DNA from: Petrolisthes cinctipes
Lineage: Eukaryota > Arthropoda > Malacostraca > Decapoda > Porcellanidae
Assembly: GCA_033782935.1 (NCBI GenBank)
Contig: JAWQEG010000062.1
Coordinates: 10,868,001-10,932,000 of the forward strand
Reading direction: 5' to 3'
Length of the DNA: 64,000 nt
Shown one piece after another: positions 25,540-39,701 of the stretch (positions within the stretch are counted from its first letter, which is position 1; each line of letters begins with the position of its first letter). Below the pieces are notes generated by a model. The model worked only from the letters and a program-made list of their open reading frames with translations. It had not been told where the DNA came from and searched no databases. Both the position numbers and the translations under genes were made by a program.

Positions 25540-28127
25540 ACCCCAAAATTTCGAATTTTCGGGTGTTTTGAGCATGAATTTGATATATAAACGGGTACTG
25601 AAGATGTATGCACATATCGACTTTGGACACCTAAAATATTGATTTTTAGCATGTTTTAATCCTATATTTTAAAACATTCTAGCACTGAGTAGACATGTAC
25701 AGATCGCTTCGGGGACCCAAGAATATTGAATTTTTGGGTGTTTTGAGCCTGAATTTGAGATATAAACGGGTATAGAAGATGCATGCACATATCGACTTTG
25801 GGCTCCTAAAATATCGATTTTCAGCATGTTTTGGGCCTTTATTTTGAAAATACTTTAACTCGAAGTAAGCATGTACAGATCGCTTCTGGAACCCAAAAAT
25901 ATTGACTTTTCGGGTGTTTAGAGCTTGAATTTGAGATATAAACGGGTACTGAATATGCATGCACATATCGACTTTTTGCACCTAAATTATCGATTTTAAG
26001 CATGTTTTGGGTCTGTATCTTGAAAACATTCTAGCAAGGAGTAGGCATATACAGATTGCTTATGGGACCCAAAAATACCGAATTTTCGGGTGTTTTGAGC
26101 CTGAATTTGAGATATTAACGGGTGCAGAAGATGCATGCACATATCGACTTTGGGCACCTAAAATATCTTTTTTCAGCATGTTTTATTGCCTGTATTTTTA
26201 AAGGACTCTAACATTGAGTAGGCATGTATACCAGATCGCTTCTGGAACCAGAAAATACCGAATTTCCGGGTGTTTAGAGCCAGAATTTAAGATATGAACG
26301 GGTACAGAAGATGCATGCACATATTGACTATGGGCAGCTAAAATATCGATTTTCAGCATGTTTTGGGCATGTATTTTGAAAATACTTAAACACGGAGTAG
26401 GCATATACAGATTGCATCTGGGACCCAAAAATATCGAATTTTCGGGTGTTTTGAGCCTAAATTTGAGATATAAACTGGTACAGAACATCCATGCACATAA
26501 CGACTTGGGACACCTAAAATATAAATTTTTAGCATGTTTTAAACCTATATTTTAAAAACATTCTAGCACTGAGTAAACATGTACAGATCGCTTCTGGAAC
26601 CTAAAACTACTGAATATTCGGGTGTTTTGAGCTTGAATTTGAGATGTAAACCGGTACTGAAGATGCATGCACATATCGACTTTGGGCACCTAAAATATCG
26701 ATTTAACGCTTGTTTTGGACCTGTATTTTGAAAATACTCTAACACGTAGTAGGCATGTACATATCGATTTTCGTTCCTAAAAATATCGAATTTTCGGGTG
26801 TTTTGAGCCTCAATTTGAAATATAAACGGGTACAGAAGATGCATGCACATATCGACTTTGGACACCAAAAATATCGATTTTTAGCATGTACTGAGTCTAT
26901 ATTTTGAAAACATTTTAGCACTGCGTAGGCATATACAGATTGCTTCTGGGACCCAAAAATATCGAATTTTTGGGTGTTTTGAGCCTGAATTTAAGATATA
27001 AACGGGTACTGAAGATGCATGCACATATCGACTTTTTGCACCTAAAATATCTATTTTGGGCATGTTTTGGGTCTGTATCTTGAAAACATTCTAGCATGGA
27101 GTAGGCATATACAGGTTGCTTCTGGGACCAAAAAATATCGAATTTTCGGGTGTTTTGAGCCTGAATTTGAGATATAAATGAGTACAGAAGATGCATGCAC
27201 ATATCAACTTGGGACACCTAAAATATAAATTTTTAGCATGTTTTAAACCTATATTTAAAAAACATTCTAGCACTGAGTAAACATATACAGATCGCTTCTG
27301 GAACTTAAAACTATTGAATATTCGGGTGTTTTGAGCCTGAATTTGATATGTAAACAGGTACTGAAGATACATGCACATATCGACTTTCTGCATATAAAAT
27401 ATCGATTTTAAGCTTGTTTTGGGTCTGTATCTTGAAAACATTCAAGCAAGGAGTAGGCATGTACAGATTGCTTCTGGGATCCAAAAATATCGAATTTTCG
27501 TGAGTTTTCAGCCTGAATTTGAAATATAAAAAACGCGTAAAGAAGATGCATGCACATATCGACTTTGGGCACCCAAAATATCGATTTTGAGCATGTTTTT
27601 GCCCTGTATTTTAAAAACATTCTAACACGGAGTATGCACGTACAGATCGCTTCTGGGATCCAAAAACATTGAATTTTCGGGTGTTTTGAGCATGAATTTG
27701 AGATATAAACGGGTACAGAAGATGCATGCACATATCGACTTTGGGCACCTAAAATATCGATTTTGAGCATCTTTTGGGCCTGTATTTTGAAAACATTCTA
27801 GCAAGGAGTAGGCATGTACAGATCGCTTCTGGGACCCAAAAATACCGAATTTTCTGGTGTTTTGAACCTAAATTTGAGATATAGACGGGTACAGAAGATG
27901 CATACACATATTGACTTTTGGCACCTAAAATATAGATTTTCAGCATGTTTTAAGCCTGTATTTTGAAAATACTTTAACACGGAGAAGGCATGTACAGATC
28001 GCTTCTGGGACCCAAAAATATCGAATTTCCGGGTGTTTTGAGCCTGAATTCGAGATATAAACGGGTACTGAAGATGCATGCACATATCAACTTTTGGGCA
28101 CCTAAAATATCGATTTTGAGTATGTTT

Positions 28128-28845
28128 TGAGCCTATATTTTGAAAACATTCTAGCCCTGAGTAGGCATGTACAGATCGCTTCTGGGACCGAATAATATCG
28201 AATTTTCGGGTGTTTTTGGGTTGAATTTGGGATATAAACGGTTGCAGAAGATGCATACACATATTGACTTTGGGCACCTAAAATATCGATTTTCAGCATG
28301 TTTTGGGCCTGTATCTGAATAGGCATGTACAGATCGCTTCAGGGACCCCAAAATATCGAATTTCCGGGTGTTTGGAAACTGAATTTGAGATTTAAACGGG
28401 TACAGAAGATGCATGCATATATCGTTTTTTGGCACCTAAAAGATCGATTTTCAGTATACAGTAATTTGGGCCTGTATTTTGAAAATACTCTAACACGGAG
28501 TAGGCATGTACAGATCGCTTCTGGGACTCCAAAATATCTGATTTTCGGGTGTTTTGGGCCTGAATTTGAGATATCGACTTTGGGCACCTAAAATATCGAT
28601 TATTAGCATGTTTTGGGTCTATATTTTGAAAATATTCTAGCACTGAGTAGGCATGTACAGATCGCTTTTGGGACCCCAAAATATCAAATTTTCGGGTGTT
28701 TTGACCCTGAATTAGATATATAAACGGGTACTGAAGATGAATGCACATATCAACTTTTGGGCACCTAAAATATCGATTTTGAGTATGTTTTGAGCCTATA
28801 TTTTGAAAACATTCTAGCCCTGAGTAGGCATGTACAGATCGCTTC
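28128..28845. repeat. ~718-bp block duplicated 1,510 bp apart, copy 1
   Basis: Recurs at 29,638-30,355. Order: a 158-bp unit ending 'gtatctgaatagg', a unit with the 'gtatacagtaatttggg' gain, a 147-bp unit, and a unit with 'gaccctgaattagatat'. The last feature, an odd base loss, is present in both copies. Sequences before and after differ between the copies. Confidence 0.75.
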
Positions 28846-29637
28846 TGGGACCCCAAAATATCGAATTTCCAGGTGTTAGGAACCTTAATTTGAGATATAA
28901 ACGGAAACAGAAGATGCATGCACATATCGACTTTGGGCACCTAAAAGATCGATTTTCAGTATACAGTAATTTGGGCCTGTATTTTGAAAATACTCTAACA
29001 CGGAGTAGGCATGTATAGATCGCTTAAGGGACTCCAAAATGTCGGATTTTCGGGTGTTTTGGGCCTGAATTTGAGATATCGACTTTGGGCACCTAAAATA
29101 TCTATTTCTTGCATGTTTTGGGTCTATATTTTGAAAATATTCTAGCACTGAGTAGGCATGTACAGATCGCTTCTGGGACCCCAAAATATCGAAATTTCGG
29201 GTGTTTTGAGCCTGAATTTGATATATAAACGGGTACTGAAGATGCATGCACATATCGACTTTTGGGCACCTAAAATATCGATTTTCAGCATGTTTTGGGC
29301 TTGTATTTTGAAAATACTCTAACTAGGAGTAGGCATGTACAGATCGCTTCTGGGACCTCAAAATATCGAATTTTCGGGTGTTTTCAGCCTGAATTTGAGA
29401 TATAAACGGGTACAGAAGATGCAGGCACATATCGACTTTTGGGCACCTAAAATATCGATTTTTAAGTATGTTTTGGGTCTGTATCTTGAAAACATTCTAA
29501 CTAGGAGTTGGCATGTACTGATCGCTTCTAGGACCCCGAAATACCGAATTTTCAGGTATTTTGAGCCTGAATTTAAGATATAAACGGGTACAGAAGATCG
29601 ACTTTGGACACTAAAAATATCAATTTTTAGCTTGTTT

Positions 29638-30355
29638 TGAGCCTATATTTTGAAAACATTCTAGCCCTGAGTAGGCATGTACAGATCGCTTCTGGGACCG
29701 AAAAATATCGAATTTTTGGGTGTTTTGGGGTTGAATTTGGGATATAAACGGTTGCAGAAGATGCATACACATATTGACTTTGGGCACCTAAAATATCGAT
29801 TTTCAGCATGTTTTGGGCCTGTATCTGAATAGGCATGTACAGATCGCTTCTGGGACCCCAAAATATCGAATTTCCGGGTGTTTGGAAACTGAATTTGAGA
29901 TTTAAACGGGTACAGAAGATGCATGCATATATCGTTTTTGGGCACCTAAAAGATCGATTTTCAGTATACAGTAATTTGGGCCTGTATTTTGAAAATACTC
30001 TAACACGGAGTAGGCATGTACAGATCGCTTCTGGGACTCCAAAATATCGGATTTTCGGGTGTTTTGGGACTGAATTTGAGATATCGACTTTGGGCACCTA
30101 AAATATCGATTTTTAGCATGTTTTGGGTCTATATTTTGAAAATATTCTAGCACTGAGTAGGCATGTACAGATCGCTTTTGGGACCCCAAAATATCAAATT
30201 TTCGGGTGTTTTGACCCTGAATTAGATATATAAACGGGTACTGAAGATGCATCCACATATCAACTTTTGGGCACCTAAAATATCGATTTTGAATATGTTT
30301 TGAGCCTATATTTTGAAAACATTCTAGCCCTGAGTAGGCATGTACAGATCGCTTC
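29638..30355. repeat. ~718-bp block, copy 2
   Basis: Second copy of the 28,128-28,845 block, followed about 660 bp later by a further partial match at 30,498-30,760. This suggests a local four-monomer repeating phase of about 660 bp. Confidence 0.72.
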
Positions 30356-33300
30356 TGGGACCCAAAAATATCGAATTTACGGGTGTTTTGAGGTTGAATT
30401 TGGGATATAAACGGTTGCAGAAGATGCATACACATATCGACTTTGGGCACCTAAAATATCGATTTTCAGCATGTTTTGGGCCTGTATCTGAGTAGGCATG
30501 TACAGATCGCTTGTGGGACCCCAAAATATCGAATTTCCGGGTGTTAGGAACCGGAATTTGAGATATAAACGGAAACAGAAGATGCATGCACACATCGTTT
30601 TTGGGCACCTAAAAGATCGATTTTCAATATACAGTAATTTGGGCCTGTATTTTGAAAATACTCTAACACGGAGTAGGCATGTACAGATCGCTTCTGGGAC
30701 TCCAAAATATCGGATTTTCGGGTGTTTTGGGCCTGAATTTGAGATATCGACTTTGGGCACCTAAAATATCTATTTCTAGCATGTTTTCGGTCTATATTTT
30801 GAAAATATTCTAGCACTGAGTAGGCATGTACAGATCGCTTCTGGGACCCCAAAATATCGAATTTTCGGGTGTTTTGAGCCTGAATTTGATATATAAACGG
30901 GTACTGAAGATGCATGTACATATCGACTTTTGGGCACATAAAATATCGATTTTCATCATGTTTTAAGCCTGTATTTTGAAAATACTCTAACACGGAGTAG
31001 GCATGTACAGATCGCTTCTGGGACCTCAAAATATCGAATTTTCGGGTGTTTTCAGCCTGAATTTGAGATATGAACGGGTACTGAAGATGCATGCACATAT
31101 CGACTTTTGGGCACCTAAAATATCGATTTTTAAGTATGTTTTGGATCTGTATCTTGAGAACATTCTAACTAGGAGTAGGCATGTACTGATCGCTTCTAGG
31201 ACACCGAAATACCGAATTTTCGGGTGTTTTGATCCTGAATTTGAGATATAAACGGGAACAGAAGATGCATGCACATATCGACTTTGGACACTTAAAATAT
31301 CGATTTTTAGCATGTTTTGAGCCTATATTTTGAAAATACTCTAACACGGAGTAAGCATGTACATATCGCTTCTGGGACTCCAAAATATCGAATTTTCGGG
31401 TGTTTTGAGCCTGAATTTGAGACATAAACGGGTACAGAAGATGCATGCACATATTGACTTTGGGCACCTAAAATATCGATTTTCACCATGTTTTGGGCCT
31501 GTATCTGAATAGGCCAGTACAGATCGCTTCTGGGACCCCAAAATATCGAATTTCCGGGCGTTTGGAACCTGAATTTGAGATATAAACGGGTACAGAAGAT
31601 GCTTGCACATATCGACTTTTGGGCACCTAAAAGATCGATTTTCAGTATGTTTTGGGCCTGTATTTTGAAAATACTCTAATATGGAGTAAGCATGTACAGA
31701 TCGCTTCTGGAACCCCAAAATATCGAATTTTCGGGTGTTTTGGGCCTGAATTTGAGATATCGACTTTGGGCACCTAAAATATCGATTTTTAGCATGTTTT
31801 GGGACTATATTTTGAAAATATTCTAGCAGTGAGTAGGCATGTACAGATCGCTTTTGGGACCCCAAAATATTGAATTTTCGGGTGTTTTGACCCTGAATTT
31901 GATATATAAACGGGTACTGAAGATGCATGCACATATCAACTTTGGGCACCTAATATATCGATTTTGAGCATGTTTTGGGTCTGTATCTTGAAAACATTCT
32001 AACTAGGAGTAGGCATGTACATATCGCTTCTAGGACCCAAAAATACTGAATTTTTGAGTGTTTTGAGCCTGAATTTAAGATATAAACGGGTACAAAAGTA
32101 CGACTTTGGACACTAAAAATATCGATTTTTAGCATGTTTTGAGCCTATATTTTTAAAAAAATTCTAGCACTGAGTAGGCATGTACAGATCGCTTCTGGGA
32201 CCCAAAAATATCGAATTTTAGGGTGTTTTGAGGTTGAATTTGAGATATAAACGGGTACAGAAGATGCAGGCACAGATCGACTTTTGGGCACCTAAAATAT
32301 CGATTTTTAAGTATGTTTTGGGTCTGTATCTTGAAAACATTCTAACTAGGAGTAGGCATGTACTGATCGCTTCTAGGACCCCGAAATACCGAATTTTCGG
32401 GTGTTTTAATCCTGAATTAGAGATATAAACGGGTACAGAAGATGTATGCACATATCGACTTTGAACACTTAAAATATCGATTTTTTGCATGTTTTGAGCC
32501 TATATTTTGAAAACATTCTAGCACTAAGTAGGCATGTACAGATCGCTTCTGGGACCCCAAAATATCGAATTTTCAGGTGTTTTGGGCCTGAATTTGAGAT
32601 ATAAACGGGTACAGAAGATGCATGCACATATCGACTTTGGGGCTCCTAAAATATCGATTTTGAGCATGTTTTGGGTCTGTATTTTGAAAACATTCTTACT
32701 AGGAGTAGGCATGTACAGATCTCTTCTAGGACCCAAAAATACCGAATTTTCGGGTGTTTTGAGCCTGAATTTGAGATATAAACGGGTACAGAAGATGTAT
32801 GCACATATCGACTTTGGACACTTAAAATATCGATTTTGAGCATGTTTTAAGCCTGTATTTTGAAAATACTCTTACACGGGGTAGGCATGTACAGATCGCT
32901 TCTGGGACCTCAAAATATCGAATTTGCGGGTGTTTTGAGCCTGAATTTGAGATATAAACGGGTTCTGAAGATGCATGCACATATCGACTTGTGGGCACCT
33001 AAAATATCGATTTTGGGCATATTTTGGGTCTGTATCTTGAAAACATTCTAACTAGGAGTAGGCATGTACATATCGCTTCGAGGACCCAAAAATACCGAAT
33101 TTTCGGGTGTTTTGAGCCTAAATTTAAGATATAAACGGGTACAGAAGATCGACTTTGGACACTAAAAATATCGATTTTTAGCTTGTTTTGAGCCTATATT
33201 TTGAAAACATTCTAGCACTGAGTAGGCATGTACAGATCGCTTCTGGGACCGAAAAATATCGAATTTTTGGGTGTTTTGGGGTTGAATTTGGGATATAAAC

Positions 33301-33415
33301 GGTTGCAGAAGATGCATACACATATTGACTTTGGGCACCTAAAATATCGATTTTCAGCATGTTTTGTGCCTGTATCTGAATAGGCATGTACAGATCGCTT
33401 CAGGGACCCCAAAAT

Positions 33416-36400
33416 ATCGAATTTCCGGGTGTTTGGAACCTGAATTTGAGATTTAAACGGGTACAGAAGATGCATGCACATATCGACTTTTGGGCACCTA
33501 AAAGATCGATTTTCAGTATGTTTTGGGCCTGTATTTTGAAAATACTCTAACACGGATTAGGCATGTACAGATCGCTTCTGGGACCCCAAAATAACGAATT
33601 TTCGGGTGTTTTTGGCCTGAATTTGAGATATCGACTTTGGGCACCTAAAATATCGATTTTTAGCATGTTTTGGGCCTATTTTTGGAAAATATTCTAGCAC
33701 TGAGTAGGCATGTACAGATCGCTTCTGGGACCCCAAAATATCAAATTTTCGGGTGTTTTGAGCCTGAATTTGAGATATAAACGGGTACTGAAGATGCATG
33801 CACATATAAACTTTTGGGCAACTAAAATATCGATTTTGAGCATGTTTTGAGCCTATATTTTGAAAACATTCTAGCCCTGAGTAGGCATGTACAGATCGCT
33901 TCTGGGATCCCAAAATATCTAATTTCCGGGTGTTTGGAACCTGAATTTGAGATATAAACGGAAACAGAAGATGCATGCACATATCGAATTTGGGCACCTA
34001 AAAGATCGATTTTCACTATACAGTAATTTGGGCCTGTATTTTGAAAATACTCTAACACGGAGTAGACATGTACAGATCGCTTTGTGGACTCCAAAATATC
34101 GGATTTTCGGGTGTTTTGGGCCTGAATTTGAGATATCGACTTTTTTTACACCTAAAATATCTATTTCTAGCATGTTTTCGGTCTATATTTTGAAAATATT
34201 CTAGCACTTAGTAGGCATGTACAGATCGCTTCTGGGACCCCAAAATATCGAATTTTCGGGTGTTTTGAGCCTGAATTTGATATATAAACGGGTACTGAAG
34301 ATGCATGCACATATCGACTTTTGGGCACCAAAAAATATCGATTTTCAGCATGTTTTGGGCCTGTATTTTGAAAATACTCTAACACGGAGTAGGCATGTAC
34401 AGATCGCTTCTGGGACCTCAAAATATCGAATTTTCGGGTGTTTTCAGCCTGAATTTGAGATATGAACGAGTACTGAAGATGCATGCACCTATCAACTTTG
34501 GGCACCTAAAATATCGATTTTCAGCATGTTTTGGGCCTGTATCTGAATAGGCCAGTACAGATCGCTTCTGGGACCCCAAAATATCGAATTTCCGGGTGTT
34601 TGGAACCTGAATTTGAGATATAAACGGGTACAGAAGATACATGCACATATCGACTTTTGGGCACCTAAAAGATCGATTTTCAGTATGTTTTGGGCCTGTA
34701 TTTTGAAAATACTCTAATATGGAGTAAGCATGTACAGATCGCTTCTGGGACCCCAAAATATCGAATTTTCGGGTGTTTTGGGCCTGAATTTGAGATATCG
34801 ACTTTGGGCACCGAAAATATCGATTTTTAGCATGTTTTGGGACTATATTTTGAAAATATTCTAGCAGTGAGTAGGCATGTACAGATCGCTTTTGGGACCC
34901 CAAAATATTGAATTTTCGGGTGTTTTGACCCTGAATTTGATATATAAACGGGTACTGAAGATGCATGCACCTATCAACTTTGGGCACCTAAAATATCGAT
35001 TTTGAGCATGTTTTGGGTCTGTATCTTGAAAACATTCTAACTAGGAGTAGACATGTACATATCGCTTCTAGGACCCCAAAATACCGAATTTTCGAGTGTT
35101 TTGAGCCTGAATTTAAGATATAAACGGGTACAAAAGTACGACTTTGGACCCTAAAAATATCGATTTTTAGCATGTTTTGAGCCTATATTTTTAAAAAAAT
35201 TCTAGCACTGAGTAGGCATGTACAGATCGCTTCTGGGACCCAAAAATATCGAATTTTAGGGTGTTTTGAGGTTGAATTTGAGATATAAACGGGTACAGAA
35301 GATGCATGCACATATCGACTTTTGGGCACCTAAAAGATCGATTTTCAGTATGTTTTGGGCCTGTATTTTGAAAATACTCTAATACGGAGTAGGCATGTAC
35401 AGATCGCTTCTGGGACCCCAAAATATCGAATTTTCGGGTGTTTTGGACATGAATTTGAGATATCGACTTTGGGCACCTAAAATATCGATTTTTAGCATGT
35501 TTTTGGCCTGTATTTTGAAAATATTCTAGCACTGCGTAGGCATGTACAGATCGCTTCTGGGACCCCAAAATATCGAATTTTCGGGTGTTTTGAGCCTGAA
35601 TTTGAGATATAAACGGGTACAGAAGATGAATGTACATATCGTCTTTTGGGCACCTAAAATATCGATTTTGAGCATGTTTTGGGTCTGTATCTTGAAAACA
35701 TTCTAACTAGGAGTAGGTATGTAAAGATTGCTTCTAGGACCCAAAAATATAGAATTTTCGGGGGTTTTGAGCCTGAATTTGAGATATAAACGGGTACAGA
35801 AGATGCATGCACATATCGACTTTGGACACTTAAAATATCGATTTTTAGCATGTTTTGAGCCTATATTTTGAAAACATTCTAGCACTGAGTAGGCATGTAC
35901 AGATCGCTTCTGGGACTGAAAAATATAGAATTTTCGGGTGTTTTGTGGTTGAATTTGAGATATAAACGCGTGGAGAAGATGCATACACATATTGACGTTG
36001 GGCACCTAAAATATCGATTTTCAGCATGCTTTTTGCCTGTATTTAAAAAATACTCTAACACGGATTAGGCATGTATCGATCGCTTCTGGGACCTCAAAAT
36101 ATCGAATTTTCGGGTGTTTTGAGGTTGAATTTGAGATATAAACGGGTACAGAAGATGCATGCACATATCGACTTTTGGGCACCTAACAGATCGATTTTCA
36201 GTATGTTTTGGGCCTGTATTTTGAAAATACTCTAACATGGAGCAGGCATGTACAGATCGCTTCTGGGACCCCAAAATATCGAATTTTCGGGTGTTTGGAG
36301 TCTGAATTTGAGATATTTACGGGTACAGAAGATGTATGCACATATTGACTTTGGACACCTAAAAGATCGATTTTTAGCATGTTTTGCGCCTGTATTCAGA

Positions 36401-37577
36401 AAATTCTCTAACACGGGGTAGGCATGTACAGATCGCATCTGCGACCCCACAATATCGAATTTTCAGGTGTTTTGAGGTTGAATTTGGGATATAAACGGGT
36501 GCAGAAGATGCTTACACATATTGACTTTGGGCACCTAAAATATCGATTTTCATCATGTTTTGGGCCTGTATTTTGAAAATACTCTAACACGGAGTAGGTA
36601 TGTACAGATCGCTTCAGGGACCCCAAAATATCGAATTTTCGGGTGTTTTGGGCCTTTATTTGAGTTATCGACTTTGGGCACCTCAAATATTTTGTTTTAG
36701 CATGTTTTGGGCCTGTATTTTGAAAATACTCTAACACGAAGTAGGCATGTACAGATCGCTTCTGGGACCCCAAAATATCGAATTTTCGAGTGTTTTGAGC
36801 CTGAATTTGAGATATAAACGGATACTGAAGATGCATGCAAATATCGATTTTTGGGCACCGAAAATATCGATTTTTAGCATGTTTTGGGTCTGTATCTTGA
36901 AAACATTATAACTAGGAGTAGTCATGTACAGATCGCTTCTAGGACCAAAAAATACTGAATTTTCGGGTTTTTTGACCCTCGATTTGAGATATAAACAGGT
37001 ACAGAAGATGCATGCACATATCGACTTTGGACACTTAAAATATCGATTTTTAGCATGTTTTGAGCCTATGTTTTGAAAACACTCTAGCACTGAGTAGGCA
37101 TGTACAAATCGCTTCTGGGACCCAAAAATATCGAATTTTCGGGTGTTTTGAGCCTGAATTTGGGATATATACGGGTGCAGAAGATGCATACACATATTGA
37201 CTTTGGGCACCAAAAATATCGATTTTCAGCATGTTTTTTGGCCTGTATCTGATTAGGCATGTAAAGATCGCTTCTGGGACCCCAAAATATCGAATTTTCG
37301 GGTGTTTGGAGCCTGAATTTGAGATATAAACGGGTACAAAAGATGCATGCACATATCGACTTTTGGGCACTTAAAAGATCGACTTTCAGCATGTTTTGGG
37401 CCTGTACTTTGAAAATACTCTAACACATAGTAGGCATGTACAGATAGCTTCTGGGACCCCAAAATATCGAATTTTCGGGTGTTTTGAGCCTGAATTTGAG
37501 ATATCGACTTAGGGCACCTATAATATCAATTTTTAGCACGTTTTGGGCCTATATTTTGAAAATATTCTAGCACTGAG
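33416..37577. repeat. Core monomers in mixed order
   Basis: About 25 monomers, mixing 176-, 158- and 147-bp units. Apart from the block at 34,541-35,290, I could not assign a longer repeating order. A 147-bp unit near 36.66 kb has 'gagttatcgac' and lacks the ClaI site ('aaatattttgttttagc'). Confidence 0.65.
34541..35290. repeat. ~750-bp block, copy 3 of 3, outside the 8.2-kb duplication
   Basis: Matches 31,501-32,250 at an offset of about 3,040 bp, with the same rare markers ('ataggccagtacag', 'aatatggagtaagc', 'tacaaaagtacgac'). Copies 1 and 2 are explained by the 8.2-kb duplication, but this one needs a separate event. Confidence 0.75.
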
Positions 37578-39701
37578 TAGGCATGTACAGATCGCTTCTG
37601 GGACCCCAAAATATCGAATTTTCGGGTGTTTTGAGCCTAAATTTTAAATATAAACGGGTACATAAGATGCATGCACATATTGACTTTGGGCACCTAAAAG
37701 ATCGATTTTCAGCATGTTTTGGGCCTATATTTTGAAAATACTCTAACACGGAGTAGGCATGTACAAATCGCTTCTGGGACCACAAAATATCGAATTTTCG
37801 GGTGTTTTGAGGTTAAATTTGGGATATAAACAGGTGCAAAAGATGCATACACATTGAGTTTGGGTACCTAAAATATCTATTTTCAGCATGTTTTGGGCCT
37901 GTATCTGAGTAGGCATGTACAGATCCCTTCTGGGACCCCAAAATATCGAATTTTTGGGTGTTTTGAGCCTGAATTTGAGATATAAACGGGTACAGAAAAT
38001 GCATGCACGTATTGACTTTGGGCACCTATAATATCGATTTTCAGCATGTTTTGGGCCTTTATTTTGAAAATACTCTAACACGGAGTAGGCATGTACAGAT
38101 CGCTTCTGGGACCCCAAAATATCGAATTTTCGGGTGTTTGGAGCCTTAATTTGAGATATAAACAGGTACAGAAGATGCATGCACATATCGACTTTTGGGC
38201 ACCTAAAAGATCGATTTTCAGTATGTTTTGGGCCTGTATTTTGAAAATACTCTAACACGGAGTGGGCATGTACAGATCGCTTCTGGGACCCCAAAATATC
38301 GAATTTTCGGGTTTTTTGGGCCTGAATTTGAGATATCGACTTTAGGCACCTAAAATATCGATATTTAGCATGTTTTGGACCTATATTTTGAAAATATTCT
38401 AGCACTGAGTAGGCATGTACAGATCGCTTCTGGGACCCAAAAATATCAAATTTTCGGGTGTTTTGAGACTGAATTTGAGATATAAACGGGTACAGAAGAT
38501 GCATGCACATATAGACTTTGGGCACCTAAAATATCGATTTTCAGCATGTTTTGGGCCTGTATTTTGAAAATACTTTAACACGGAGTAGGCATGTACAGAT
38601 CGCTTCTAGGACCCCAAAATATCGAATTTTCGGGTGTTTTGGGCCTTAATTTGAGATATCGACTTTGGGCACCTAAAATAATTTTTTTTAGCATGTTTTG
38701 GGCTTGTATTTTGAAAATACTCTAACACGAAGTAGGCATGTACAGATCGCTTCTGGGACCCAAAAATATCGAATTTTCGGGTGTATTGAGCCTGAATTTG
38801 AGATGTAAACGGGTATAGAAGATGCATACACTTATCGACTTTTGGGCACTTAAAAGATCGATTTTCAGTTTGTTTTCGGCCTGTATTTTGAAAATACTCT
38901 AACACGGAGTAGGCATGTACAGATCGCTTCTGGGACACCAAAATATCGAATTTTCGGGTGTTTTGGGCCTGAATTTGAGATATCGATTTTAGGCACTTAA
39001 AATATCGATATTTAGCATGTTTTGGACCTATATTTTGAAAATATTCTAACACTGAGTAGGCATGTACAGATCGCTTCTGGTACCCAAAAATATCGAATTT
39101 TCGGGTGTTTTGAGTCTGAATTTTAGATATAAACGGGTACAGAAGATGCATGCACATATTGACTTTAGGCACCTAAAATATCGATTTTCAGCATGTTTTG
39201 GGCCTGTATTTTGAAAATACTCTAACACGGAGTAGGCATGTCCAGATCGCTTCAGGGACCCCAAAATATCGAATTTTCGGGTGTTTTGAGCCTGAATTTG
39301 AGATATAAACAGGTACAGAAGATGCATGCACATATCGACTTTGGACACTTAAAATATCGATTTCTAGCATGTTTTGAGCCCATATTTTGAAAACATTCTA
39401 GCACTGAGTAGGCACGTACAGATCGCTTCTAGAACCAAAAATATCGAATTTTCGGGTGTTTTGGCCCTTAATTTGAGATATCGACTTTGGGCACCTAAAA
39501 TATCGATTTTTAGCACGTTTTGGGCCTGTATTTTGAAAATACTCTAACACGAAGTAGGCATGTACAGATCGCTTCTGGGACCCCAAAATATCGAATTTTC
39601 GGGTGTTTTGAGCCTGAATTTGAGATATCGACTTAGGGCACCTAAAATATCAATTTTTAGCACGTTTTGGGCCTATATTTTGAAAATATTCTAGCACTGA
39701 G
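37578..39701. repeat. ~2-kb HOR, copy 0 (divergent, 2,124 bp)
   Basis: Begins with the same monomer type as later copies ('cctaaattttaaatataaacg' at about 37,633; 39,761, 41,647 and 43,679 in the others), followed by 'gaggttaaatttgggatat' and a 158-bp unit. It lacks the 53-bp fragment seen in copies 1 and 2, so it is an ancestral or rearranged version. Confidence 0.65.

Larger units (their letters stand above)
25540..33415. repeat. 8.2-kb segmental duplication, copy B
   Basis: Counterpart of 17,310-25,215. It carries one copy of the segment that is doubled in A, and instead has a ~718-bp four-to-five-monomer block present at 28,128-28,845 and again at 29,638-30,355. The gain in B roughly balances the gain in A, so the overall offset stays near 8.2 kb. 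This indicates independent exchange after the duplication. Confidence 0.78.

Noticed and set aside
34217..34465. Plus-strand open frames of 60-100 residues such as this one
   Set aside because: Shadows of the same satellite units on the other strand. They repeat with each monomer type and have no independent support.
37743..38525. 260-residue minus-strand open frame, the longest in the window
   Set aside because: It is satellite monomers read through several units; the length comes from 147-bp units that keep the frame. The peptide is a shuffled repeat of the same segments seen everywhere, with no domain, and neighbouring HOR copies break it.
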